Positions 44,369 to 54,554 of a stretch of 64,000 bases of DNA are shown here, in pieces. The notes under the pieces were generated by a model. That model was not told the DNA's origin. It did no database searches and was given only the letters and a program-made list of their open reading frames with translations. A program made the position numbers and the translations under genes. This DNA is from Argyresthia goedartella (Eukaryota > Arthropoda > Insecta > Lepidoptera > Argyresthiidae), in contig OX463827.1 in assembly GCA_949825045.1 (NCBI GenBank), positions 3,246,501 through 3,310,500 on the forward strand, written 5' to 3'. Position 1 is the stretch's first letter; every line of letters begins with the position of its first letter.

Positions 44369-44424
44369 TCAGTTTTAGTTTTACAACGAGGTTGCGCCAG
44401 GAACTCCGAGCTGCTGATCATAAG
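44369..44424 (+). other. Candidate noncoding first exon of the plus-strand gene
   Basis: An initiator-like CTCAGTTTT (A at 44371) is followed by a strong donor ATAAG|GTAAGTAAG at 44424/44425. The matching acceptor before the ATG at 45266 was not settled. Confidence 0.4.
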
Positions 44425-45265
44425 GTAAGTAAGATAAAGATTGATGTTATAGTTTATATGTAATATGGAAACCATTTGTAAATAGTACCAAGTAAATATT
44501 ATGATAGATTAGTTTATATGGTGAACTATACATCATTCTGCGTCAGTATTGACTTGCAGATTTATATTTATTGTATACCTATGTGAGATTTATGGCATAA
44601 TTTTCACGCCCTGGCATAATAATTAAGAAACAGTAAAACTAAATATTAATTAGCGGGAAGTAGTATTTGATTTTGAGGTTAAAATAATACAATATATTTT
44701 AAGTAATAGATATGAGGGCAAAATCATAATTATTTGAGTTGGTAATTATGAAACGACTTGAGTTATTACCTAATATTGTCAAGTATTTATTATATTATCT
44801 TTTTAAATATATTTTCATACATTCGAAAATGGCGATAATTTGTTAAACAGCCTTAACGATATTTGAACACCATTATAGTCTAACTAGCTGTACTACGTTA
44901 TAAGTAGAGTCTTTTATACAGCCTTTGGCTTTTAATCATCTTTTTAATAGAATATGTTTACTCGTTAGGCTGTTTATTGGTTCATCATGCATGGCCTTGT
45001 AATTCTCTTTAGAGATGCTTAGAAGAAATTAAAAACCTTTAGCCGTTAATCAATATTTTAACTTGCCAAGCAATTTATTATACGAAGGCAAAGAAGGCAT
45101 TTCCTTTATTTTTCTCCTTCGGTGTGTCATCGTAGGTAGTCTTTCTTACGTTACTTGGAAGTGGTTAGCAAAAACTTCAGTTTTATTTTATATGGGTTTA
45201 TGTGAACAAAAAAATATTGCGTTAGAGTGTATCATAATGAGTTTTAATATTTTTTTCAAATAACA

Positions 45266-45640
45266 ATGCCATTTAAAATAATAGAGACGATAGAGAAAGG
45301 ACAGAAACAACTTTGCATTATACCACGTGCGTGGGAATCAAAAAATGTATTGAGATGGCCAAGAAAACGAATAGATGCCAAACTAGTGAAGGATAGAAAC
45401 TCGAGACCCGCAAGTAATTGGTCTTATTCAAAATGCACCGTGAAAAGACCGTCAATAGGATCATACGAAGAAGCACTCACAGAATTAGATGTCATGGTGG
45501 AAAACAGTGACACTGAGGCCGAAGAAACAAGGGCAGAAATACCTATACCTAAAAAAGTTATTATATTAATGTTTGTTCACACCAGCTCGCGGGCGCGGGT
45601 ACGGGCGCGGTCACGAAATATCAAACCTACACACACATAG
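45266..45640 (+). CDS. DUF4806-like N-terminal protein of the transposon
   Basis: The ATG at 45266 gives 124 residues: MPFKIIETIEKGQKQLCIIP, then WESKNVLRWPRKR, KLVKDRNSRPASNWSYSKC, SYEEALTELDVM and SDTEAEE. The pattern (short strands, a W..P pair, K/R-LI-D, W...KC, a YEEA helix, then SDTE) is what I know from the N-terminal region of insect and cnidarian DUF4806 proteins, several of which sit in transposons. The DUF4806 domain itself (about 90 residues) is not seen downstream, and the last 25 residues (SRARVRARSR) come from a locally GC-rich stretch, so the gene looks 3'-truncated or continues through an unrecognised intron. It is convergent with the transposase. Role unknown; an accessory DNA-binding role like TnpA is a hypothesis. 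Confidence 0.5.
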   Translation: MPFKIIETIEKGQKQLCIIPRAWESKNVLRWPRKRIDAKLVKDRNSRPASNWSYSKCTVKRPSIGSYEEALTELDVMVENSDTEAEETRAEIPIPKKVIILMFVHTSSRARVRARSRNIKPTHT

Positions 45641-45740
45641 CTAACTTTTTAATATTTGAGTACCTGAGTTGTCAAAGTTATTCAGAGAATAGCACTGACT
45701 CGCATTCGAAGTAGTGGGCATTAGTGAGGTAGAAATACGT

Positions 45741-45934
45741 AATCTCGTGGCTGTGATTGTTCTTAAAACAGAATATTATTTTTAAAGTTGTTGCTAGCAA
45801 AATGTGTAAGGTGTAGAATATGACATAAGCGATAAGTACACAGGTACTCTGAATTATTAGTTAAGTGATTACGAATCTCGTGGCTGTGATTGTCCATAAG
45901 ACAAAAAATTAAGAGAAACGCGAATCTCGTGGAT
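45741..45934 (+). repeat. Dispersed direct repeats between the convergent genes
   Basis: AATCTCGTGGCTGTGATTGT occurs at 45741-45760 and 45873-45892, with a shorter version (aatctcgtggat) at about 45922. Confidence 0.8.
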
Positions 45935-46091
45935 AAGATGTTACCTATCTAGTTAGTACAGATAATGACAAGGCTGTGCTTGTCTTCTAAACCTACAAAA
46001 AGTTCTGTAATAATTAATAATATCATTAATTAGTAGGTAACAAATAAAATACATTAACTCGATCTTGTGAATTTTTATTTCTCTCATAAAC

Positions 46092-48372
46092 TTAAACTGT
46101 ATGTAAAAGGGGTATGAAGTACAATTCATTTTTGTGTTCAATACATACTAGTTTAGTCTTTATATCTTTGGGATAAACAACTATTTCTGTTCGCATGTTA
46201 GATTGTAATTTTGCTTTGACTATATTCAAGTATGATGATTTCACCGGTTTTTCAAAAATTTCTGTCAAGTCTGTAATTTTATAGCCATATATTTCTATTT
46301 CACTGCCAACAACAGTAATTGTTTTTGTTTCCATGACTTCATTATTGGTACATAAAAAATATTTATCATGTGATTTTGATGATATTATACAATCTTTTAA
46401 ATGTAGCACAGTTAATTTCCTGCTATTAGTAGATACAAAAGGTTCACGATTTGTGAGTTGTTGATTTTCTCTGCTGCTGCTGCTGGTAGTTTTCATGGAT
46501 GCTGAATCTTCACTTAATCTTTTTGCAACTTGATCAAGAGGTTTATTGCCGTGCCTAAGCATTCTTTTAATTAAATACAGCTTGTTTTCAAAAGGATAAG
46601 CGCTAAATGTATGTAGTGGGCCAAACCGTTGTACTTCATCTGCTACATGGACTATATTATGAATATTACTAGTTACATAATCTTTTCCGTAAAAGTCTTT
46701 ATAGTGTTCAACAAAATACTGGAGGAGTTCTTTTGCCAAAGGAAGTAAGTGCCTATAGTTTTTACTGGAACATATTGTAATACCACAAAAAAACGTTAGA
46801 AAATGTAAAAATGCATCCTGTGATAATACGTCTGGAAGTATGACAATGCTTAAGTAAAGCAAGAAAGATCTATATTCAGATGCTTTCCAATGACTAATAC
46901 AGTCTAGTCCTCTCACTGCCCTGTGAATTTCTGATGGCAATTTAGATCTGATTAAAAAACTTGAAACTGTTTCGGTATCTGTAGCACGCCATTTGGTTAT
47001 GTACTTTCCAAAATTGCCACTGCGCCAACCAATAAGTAATCGCTTCATTATTCCTAAATCAACTAGGTGTAGAGAATCTGCTACCGGGAAGTCTTGTATC
47101 ATATCAACAGGTAGCCGCAGAAAAGGAGAATCTTTTTTATGATGAGCTCCATACTTTTTTTCACGAAATTCTTGGTCTGTTCTAGGGCGGCAATTAGTTT
47201 CAGGAAAAGTCACTGTGTGTGAAACATATGAATACTCTCCTACTGTTACATATTTTAAGCAACCATGCTTTCCGTTAAAATTGCATACACCTGAAAGAAA
47301 AAAAAACGTTATTTTTATTTAATCAATTTACACAACAGTAATTATAACGGACATAATCATAATAAATAATAAACTATAGAGTCGTGCAAAGCTAACTCTG
47401 CAGTTTGATACAGCAACACATAATATTTCAGATGTAACTATCGGTAGTTTTGGTCACTTAAGGATGTTAAAACCATTAATCAAGGAGCAGGACGCTATAA
47501 CATCAAATTACATAGGTAAGTAATATGCGTATATTTTTTTTAATTAGGTTTTACTTACCTTTAATGTAAGCTCTCGCAGGTGAATCACATATAATACATC
47601 TTATTTCAATGGATATTTTCCTTTTGACTTGTTCAATATATATTCCGTCTTGTATTAAATGTTCCATTTCCTTTACGAAATTATCTAAATATTGGTCTAT
47701 TTGTTTTGGTTTTCCAACACCAAAGTAGATTCCAATTACAAACGGTTGAATATCGGGTTTTTCATGTATAGAACACAAAATTGGCCAAAACTCTTTATTA
47801 GAACTTTTGAATATGGGCAGACCGTCAAAATTGAAATTTAAAGTCACTTTGGTTGGAACATCAATCCATTTTTCTAATGATTTCTTTAGAGAATCAGTGA
47901 GGCTATTATGCCAGTATTCACCCTGCTCTATAGTTTCGATACGTATCTCTTTTACGGTACGTAAAATTGTTCTAGCGTCGCGTGGTAATATCTCTGGAAA
48001 TCTGCTATTTATAATTGTACTTAAATCATTAAGTGCTACTTGAGATATATTTTTTTCTATAGCCCATTATTTTATTCGCTGACGAAACAATATATTTTTT
48101 GAAAACTCATCGTCATCATCACTTGAGCTACTTGCGCTGCTGCACGAAGAAACGTCGTCATTAGGTCCGGAACATTCGACATCACTATTCTGTTCATCTT
48201 TGTCTACAATTTTTCCTACGGAACCTTCACTGGATGTCGATGGCAACGCTTGACTTTGGTTTGTCCGTACATCGTTTACTTCCTCAATAAACGATGTTTC
48301 ATCATTGTTATTTGCGATTGCCCTTGCAATCTTTCTCTTCACTGCACCAATTCTTTTCCTTTTCTTCCACAT
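46092..48372 (-). pseudogene. tnp2-type transposase, two exons, one in-frame stop
   Basis: Exon 1 runs 48372 to 47559 and exon 2 runs 47290 to 46092. The intron is 47291-47558 with a donor AAAG|GTAAGT and acceptor TTTCTTTCAG|GT, phase 1. Together they encode 670 residues. Exon 1 starts MWKKRKRIGAVKRKIARAIA, then an acidic Ser/Asp stretch (about 65-95). A TAA at 48067-48069 breaks the frame just before WAIEKNISQVALNDL. Then come NFDGLPIFKSSNKEFWPIL and CDSPARAYIKG. Exon 2 holds VCNFNGKHGCLKYVTVGEY (the family usually has a second Cys where this has Tyr), DMIQDFPVADSLHLVDLGIM, HWKASEYRSFLLYLSIVIL, NIHNIVHVADEVQRFG and FSAYPFENKLYLIKRML. These are signature blocks of animal EnSpm/CACTA (tnp2) transposases. 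Apart from the stop, the gene appears whole. Confidence 0.85.
47291..47558 (-). other. Spliceosomal intron in the transposase gene
   Basis: 268 bp. The minus strand begins GTAAGTAAAACC and ends TTTTTTTTTCTTTCAG. Removing it joins the two coding frames exactly. Confidence 0.8.
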
Positions 48373-48931
48373 AATTAACTTTTAACCCGACTGTCTATAT
48401 TCACACGATTCCAAGCAAATTGATCACCTGTCAGTAATACAGCCTAAAGCTGTATTATAGCTGTAATTTATTGTTTTAGTTTTATAATACTCTCCCTAAT
48501 AGAAGTTAATAAAGCTACTGTAATTACAAGAGTGTAGAATAACTCCATAAGAATTAGTTCTAGAACGGAGTTGTCTTATACCCTTGTACAGTAACAAGTG
48601 TCTATCGATACTATTATAACACTATGAGCTGTAATAAGTAAGTGATTACATGCAAAATACAGCCCATGTACAGCTTTAATGATAAAAGTAGCTTTAAGGT
48701 GTCACACAACACTTAAAGTTTTATAGTAGAGTTCGAATATTCAGTTATTGCACCTTAAACCCACGAAAATTCCTTTATAATCTTTTTATACAGCTTGAGC
48801 TGTATAATAGCCGACAAAACACTTTTATACGACTAAAAGCTTTTTCTGACACTCTTATACGTTTCATATAGAACTCTAAGTTCTAAATAGGCTGGTTTAT
48901 GGACGTTGACGACACTTCCGTGCTGCTTGGG

Positions 48932-49027
48932 GGGGGCTCCGCTTCGCTCACCCCCTTTACCCTTCACCTAAGCTACCGCAGCAAATATAAGCGATATTTG
49001 CCGTGCAAATCAGTATTTTTAATGTGC
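48932..49027 (+). repeat. Repeat G copy G2, right part
   Basis: GGGGGCTCCGCTTCGCTCACC to CAAATCAGTATTTTTAATGTGC. It continues 43837-43980 across the transposon. Confidence 0.8.
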
Positions 49028-49045
49028 AGTTTAATATTTCCCATA

Positions 49046-50690
49046 GTTTATTATGACACACATAATTCTATTCAGTTTGGCTATCCATCCGATCATTACC
49101 AGCCTAAATTCCAAATTCAACATTTGGTACCTAGACGACAGGACCATAGGAGGCAAAGTCGAAGACGTATTACAAGATTTAGAACACCTAACATCAGAAT
49201 TAAAAAAAATAGGCCTAGACTTCAGTTTCTCGAAATGCGAATTGTTCATATCCGATAATATTACCCTCTCGGAAAAGACTGAGATCATCTTTAAATTCAA
49301 CTCAGCTGCCCCTAACATTAAAATTTTAGACTAAGACTCACTTCGCCTCCTAGGGGCCCCCGTTCTAGAGGACGGGATCCCCAGCTTCGTGGATGAACAA
49401 ATCTCTAAATTCAATCAAAATTCTATCAAACGTCTATCATACGGTTTTGCCTTTTTGTACCCAAATTTACCTACCTCCTTCGATGCTCTCCTCTTTGGAA
49501 ATACCCTCCCATTCTCAACCTTTTAGACGATATTACCAAAAGTACATTAACCAAAATTTTAAACATTAATCTCGATGAACGAAGCTGGACCCAATCCGCC
49601 CTTCCAATCAGACACGGTGGCTTGGGGATCCGGAAAATCTCAGATGTGGCGCTCCCGGCCTTCCTGTCTTCAGCCCATAGCTCACGTGATCTCTATGGTA
49701 AAATCATAAACCCATCACTCGGTGATGTGGAGGTCACGTGTCTGGTCGAGGCCAGGAATGCCTGGACGCAAGCCTGTCCGAGGCAAAATTTTCCAACAAA
49801 TTTAAACTCTCAACGGCTATGGGACGAGCCGCTATGCATTAAAACCCGCGAAGATCTGGTAAAAACGGCTAGTGGTCCAGCAGTGCACGCTCGTCTCCTA
49901 GCTACCAGGGAGAAGGAGTCAGGACACTGGCTGCGCGCAATCCCATCAACGCACATTGGCACCCTGCTTGACCGTACCACCCTTACCCTCGCCGTTTGCC
50001 TGCGACTCGGCGTAAAGACAAACGAAATCCATCGGTGCCGCTGCGGTGCTAGGGTGGACCAACTAGGTCACCACGGCCTCTCCTGCCAATGCAGCGCCGG
50101 TCGGTGGTCCCGTCATGCCAATCTTAATGACGTCATCCGTCGGGCCCTTGCCAGCTGTGGCGTGCCAGCAATACTTGAACCCAATGGACTGGCACGCGAC
50201 GATGGCAAGAGGCCAGACGGAATGACGCTCATTCCCTGGCAGAGCGGGAGGTCGCTAGTATGGGACGCGACCTGCGTAGATACGCTGGCACCGTGTCACC
50301 TTTCGGCAACCTCAGCCACAGCCGGCGCTGCGGCGGCAGCAGCAGAGTGTCTCAAAACCCGCAAATACGCCGCACTCGGCGACGACTATTTGTTTATGCC
50401 GTTCGGCTTTGAGACCCTTGGGCCGTGGGGCCCTGACGCTCGAAGAGTCCTCAAAGACATCTCTAAGAGACTCGTCGAAGCGTCAGGGGACCGCAGAGCT
50501 GGCGCCTACCTCGCTCAACGCATCAGTATTGCGATACAGCGAGGTAACAGTGCCAGCGTCTTGGGCACCCTCCCGCCCGGCAGTGAACTCAGGGAAATTT
50601 TTAATTTAGTTTAGTGCTGTTATAGTTTAGTTTTAGTTTATAATATATAATAGGATGTTAATAAATAAATAAACAGGAGGTTACACATTT
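49046..50690 (+). pseudogene. 5'-truncated LINE with restriction-like endonuclease
   Basis: The first piece (49053-49334) is reverse-transcriptase palm: FSLAIHPIITSLNSKFNIWY, LDD (catalytic YLDD), then KKIGLDFSFSKCELF. A stop and at least one frameshift follow up to about 49520. The long frame then reads ERSWTQSALPIRHGGLGIRK through 50614 (VLGTLPPGSELREIFNLV, stop). The C-terminal third has CRCG..HHGLSCQC (Cys/His knuckle), RHANLND, LEPNGL, KRPDG and VWDATCVDTLA, matching the CCHC plus R-H-N/E-P/RPD/D motifs of the restriction-like endonuclease of R2/NeSL-type LINEs. The 3' end is AT-rich with a (TAAA)n tail. The clade was not settled. Confidence 0.7.
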
Positions 50691-51179
50691 AGGTAATGTA
50701 TTTAACAAATTAAAAAACAATTTCTTAGGCAAATTTCAAAAGAAATAATAATGGGTTAGGGCAGTAACGTCCCACACTAGGCGAACCTGTATCGTGGGTG
50801 CCAAAACTTCAAGTTATTTTTTTTATGTATTACTTTCATATTTGTGTGTTTGTGCTGATATAGCTAATAAATGCTATTCTATTACGTTTTATTCTATATT
50901 CCTACCAGACTCATTCGGACCGCGCTCACCACACAAACTTCAATTCTTCACTTGCCGGATCCGTTTCACGCGCTCCGTGCGAAATTAACAGAGTGCATCG
51001 CACACGATAGGAAGTGACGTCATGACAGCTTTCGTTCTCAAGGGGTGTCGGGTGGTGAGTGCGGGGTCTGCGGGGGGGCTGTGGGTTCCGTATAACATGT
51101 ATAGAGTTTAGAGAGCGATTTTAATGTCGAAATTGTATTGCAGAACAAGATTTAAATTCTTCTGAAGCCTACTGCTCTT
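50691..51179. other. Unrecognised region
   Basis: No gene recognised. 'cccacactaggcgaacctgtatcgtggg' near 50770 resembles a SINE B body remnant. Confidence 0.35.
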
Positions 51180-51436
51180 TTAAAACCTAAGAAATAATCG
51201 GACTAGTTGCACCCCGGTCCATTCTCTACTATAACAGGATACCTCTGGCCATTTAAACAATTTCAATAGCATGTAAATACCTTTAACTTAAAAAGGGATT
51301 TTAAAATATTACATAAATGACCCAACACAGAACTCGCTTTTAAATTTTGTAATTATATATTTCTGCAAATTATTTATAATATGTAATATTTGTACTAGGT
51401 GAACAAGACCTACATATCTTAAATGAGATCTAAAAA

Positions 51437-51855
51437 CCAGCCAAGTGCGAGTCGGACTCGCGCACGAAGGGTTACGTACCATTATCTATAAAAATGGCAA
51501 ACAAATCATGTCTTAATTTTAGGGAGCCCCCCTTAAGTATTAATTTTATTATTTATTTTCAAAGTGAATAATATAACTCAATATTCTATGAATATTTCAA
51601 GCGTCTACCTGTTGCCGTTATCAATTTCGAGCAAAAAAATCACATTTCTTATATAGGAGCCCCCTTAAATATTTATTAAATTCTGTTTTGTAGTATTTGC
51701 TGTAGTAAAATTTAAACTGTCTAACTATCACGGTTCATGAGATACAGCCTAGTGACAGACGGACAGACAGACGGGCGGACAGCGGAGGCTTAGTAATGGG
51801 ACCCCATTACTAAGCCTCCGCTGTTTGGCACCCATCGGGTACGGAACCCTACAAA
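51437..51855 (+). mobile_element. Repeat D copy D7, nested in K4
   Basis: CAGCCAAGTGCGAGTCGGAC to GGGTACGGAACCCT. It is the longer subfamily shared with D4. It carries a snap-back inverted duplication at 51779-51824. Confidence 0.85.
51779..51824. repeat. Inverted duplication, 22-bp arms, 2-base loop
   Basis: ACAGCGGAGGCTTAGTAATG+GG, AC, then its exact reverse complement. Other D copies have only the first arm followed by 'agggtcccgtttggcacc'. Confidence 0.95.
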
Positions 51856-51940
51856 ATCAATGTGTAGAAGTTTCTTGGCCCCGCATCTTCCACAGTAGTC
51901 CAATGTAAAGGAGCAAAAAATTACGTTTTCTAAACGTATG

Positions 51941-52482
51941 TTTAAACAAAATTTTAAATTTGAGTTTTTTCTCACAAAATTATCTTTTTGTTTATTGTTG
52001 ATCCAACTAACTATACGCGAACTAAATATATAGATACATCTATTGTTTTGTGCAATAAGTATATTGATATAGATAAGCTTTCAGCCAAATAAAATATAAG
52101 GACAGGACATATTAGTCCCAAGGGGTATGATTTTCAACTGACGTTTTTTCTATTTCAAAGTCGCGAGAATGTTTAGGGCTGATGTTATTCCCATGCCTTC
52201 GAAGATGAGGGATAGACCGACATAAAACGAGAAGGTTTATGTTTTACTGCCCTTCAGGGAGGGACGGAAGGGCACTGCTTATCAGCACGAGATAAGATCC
52301 GGCGGGGGAACTCATCAAAGTTTAGTCGATATTTTCAGAGGAAAGCTGATGAAATGGAAATAAAAAGTACCGTTTTGCTGTTTGACATGTCAGTTTTTTT
52401 AAGGGTTGTGTGGTTTTATCGACTTGCCATCAAGAATCAGTTGAACAAAATTTCCCGATGTTTAATCTCGACCTTTGTAGCG
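51941..52482. other. Unrecognised region
   Basis: No gene or repeat recognised. Confidence 0.4.
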
Positions 52483-52662
52483 TTGTAGTACAAAGCTTTG
52501 CCTCCCAGGGGAGAGGTCCTGGGTTCGAATTCCGGCTGGACAGGAAAAATAAATCCTCAGGTCTTGGATGTTTATAAATGGGTGACGTCACTGTTTCTGG
52601 TCCCCACAACTAGTGTGGGGTCAGATGCAATATACGTGCCTGTATATAAATGTTTGTTAAAA
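52483..52662 (+). mobile_element. SINE family B copy B8
   Basis: Head with B box GGGTTCGAATTCCGG, 'caggtcttggatgtttataaatgggtgacgtcactgtttctggtcccc', tail 'acgtgcctgtatataaatgtttgt'. Confidence 0.8.
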
Positions 52663-52715
52663 AATATATGGTAGGTAATACCATATATTTTTATGTATTT
52701 AGGTAATACCATATA

Positions 52716-52753
52716 TACTACTACTGAAAGACTTACGTCTTTCAGTAGTAGTA
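52716..52753. repeat. Perfect hairpin, 17-bp arms, 4-base loop
   Basis: TACTACTACTGAAAGAC, TTAC, then its reverse complement. A second palindrome (ATATATGGTAGGTAATACCATATAT) lies about 50 bases upstream. Confidence 0.9.
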
Positions 52754-52877
52754 TTGGGTGACTTTTGATTATATGTTAAAAATTTCGGTTACGTACCCTA
52801 TGAACAATTTTCCCTGTGATACTTATGTTCACCAACGTTTTTCACCTGTGACACATTTTTATGGGAAATATTAAACT

Positions 52878-53110
52878 GCACATCAAAAATACTGATTTGC
52901 ACAGCAAATATCAGGGCAAAATGCTGCGGTAGCAGTGAAGGGTAAAGGAGGTCAGCGAAGCGAAGCCCCCTTTATCCTTCATGTTAGGTTGAACATGTAA
53001 GAACAACAAAACATACTTAAAACATAAACTTAAGTACACATAAAATATTTAAAACATAAAAAAAAATTGTTGATCCTTCTTTGCTGTGCAAATCAGTATT
53101 TTTGATGTGC
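52878..53110 (-). mobile_element. Repeat G copy G1, intact, MITE-like
   Basis: Perfect 31-bp inverted ends: GCACATCAAAAATACTGATT.../...AATCAGTATTTTTGATGTGC. TTAA lies within 4-7 bases of both ends. Its centre (minus) reads AAGGATAAAGGGGGCTTCGC, the uninterrupted version of the site hit by the CACTA-like element. Confidence 0.8.
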
Positions 53111-53382
53111 GATTAAACACTAGCCCATTTTTATTGGTGACTTGGACTGCGGAACCCTAATTGTACCTACAAGTGGCTGGTGCGTGCGAGTGCGCTTTAG
53201 GATGTGGTGAAGCGTCTTGTGGATGAGAAACATTCGCGCGGTCCGAAATGCGGCCTCAGAGTCTTTTAATTAGCGCCCTATTTCTATACTTTTGAAGCCG
53301 TACTTCAAACTGAGTCATAGTGAACTATAAAGCTAACAGTAGTAACAGAGGCATTTGGTTTTCTGCACTTGTTGCAATAGCA
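53111..53382. other. Unrecognised stretch
   Basis: Nothing recognised. Confidence 0.4.
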
Positions 53383-53878
53383 AAGTCAAAGTCAAAGTGC
53401 TTTATTACTGTAGATATTTACATATACTTAGCAAACGTCATTTTTTGCCTCTTCTCTACATTGGACCACTGTGGGAGAAGAAGGGCGTAGAAACTCCCAC
53501 AGATCATTTTTTAGATCTCTTTTAAAAATAGGTTGTGCTTAACTAATACAAATATGAAAAATTTAATTGTTATGATTAATAAGCAGGAATAAATAATTAC
53601 AAAATTATTAACAGCAAGGTCTGTGTTGAGCCAGATTAACCCCATACAGTCCTGTCATTTAAGTAATCTTGAACATTGTAATATCCCTTTTTCGACAAAG
53701 TCGCTTTAACATGCTTTTTAAATTGCTCAAATGGCAATTTCAAAATCTCCAGAGGTATCTTATTGTAGTAGAGAATGCACTGACCCTTGAAAGAATTGCT
53801 AACCTTCGTGAGTCTAAAACTAGCAATCCGAGACGGCTGCTTATATGGCCAAACATATGAAACAATATGCTGCATTTG
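53383..53878 (-). mobile_element. LINE K 3' end K5, most complete
   Basis: On the minus strand it encodes RLTKVSNSFKGQCILYYNK, IPLEILKLPFEQFKKHVKA, KKGYYNVQDYLNDRTVWG, stop, then the 3' UTR to the (CTTTGA)n tail at the left. This is the C-terminus of a CR1/Jockey-group reverse transcriptase ORF. Confidence 0.85.
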
Positions 53879-54206
53879 AGCAATTCAAAAACCATGTAAT
53901 AATAATAATAATAATAAAAAAGAAATGTTAAAACGACTTTGTCTAAAAAGATATATTACTTTAATGACGGGACTGTATCGAACTCAACGTAGAACTCGCT
54001 GTTAATCGTTTTATAATTATTTATTTCCCTAATATTTATATTACTGAAAAAGAGATCTAAATGTCAATCTGTGGGAGTTTCTTCGCCTTTAAACTCCCAC
54101 AGTGGTCCCATGTAGAGAAGAGACAAAAGATGACGTTTGCTAAAAATATGTGAATAAATATCTCCAGTAATGAAGATATTTTGGCTCTGACTTTGACTTT
54201 GGCTGT
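53879..54206 (+). mobile_element. LINE K 3' end K6, head to head with K5
   Basis: 'tttgagcaattcaaaaaccatg', an (AAT)n insertion, then 'gttaaaacgactttgtctaaaaag' and the 3' UTR to 'ctctgactttgactttgg'. Confidence 0.75.
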
Positions 54207-54244
54207 TATCTTTCTACTTTAAAAGTAGCCTGCGGTGCATTCAC

Positions 54245-54554
54245 ACATACACACACAATTCTTTATTGCACAGAACATTACAACAATACAATTATACACG
54301 AAATTAAAAGGCAAAGGCGAGCTTATCTCTCAACAGAGATTTCTTCCAGCAAACCTATCTGGATAGGATACATATACATTCCTACTCTGAGACCACAATC
54401 CTTATCATTTGTTTCCTTACCTTCTGTTGCTCGAGTCTGTATCGCTGACATTAATCCCGATCACAATCAAAAGGTCATTTCCAAGGATTTTTAGTGCTGA
54501 TTTTAATTGTGGTTGTGACTATTTAATAATATGATGTTCTCCGACCGGGTTCGG
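54245..54554 (-). other. 3' UTR of the RTE-like LINE
   Basis: The minus strand reads from the stop codon through 'tttgctggaagaaatctctgttgagagataagctcgcctttgcc' to AATAAAGAATTGTGTGTGTA. Confidence 0.7.

Larger units (their letters stand above)
43981..48931. mobile_element. CACTA/EnSpm-like DNA transposon, 4,951 bp
   Basis: The ends CCCAAGCAGCA (43981) and TGCTGCTTGGG (to 48931) are inverted. GGG flanks both sides (43978-43980, 48932-48934), fitting the 3-bp duplication of CACTA elements. It contains a two-exon tnp2-type transposase gene (minus), a convergent small gene (plus, DUF4806-like N-terminus) and many AGCTGTAT motifs near both ends. The termini do not begin with the classical CACTA, so the superfamily rests on the transposase, the duplication length and the subterminal repeats. 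Confidence 0.8.
51180..51940 (+). mobile_element. LINE K 3' end K4, split by repeat D7
   Basis: Diverged K sequence 51180-51436 ('attctctactataacaggatacctctgg'...'gagatctaaaaa') resumes at about 51856 ('atcaatgtgtagaag..ccacagtagtccaatgtaaag'). Confidence 0.7.

Noticed and set aside
44224..44475. 83-codon minus-strand frame in the transposon end
   Set aside because: It is a translation of the subterminal 45-bp repeats.
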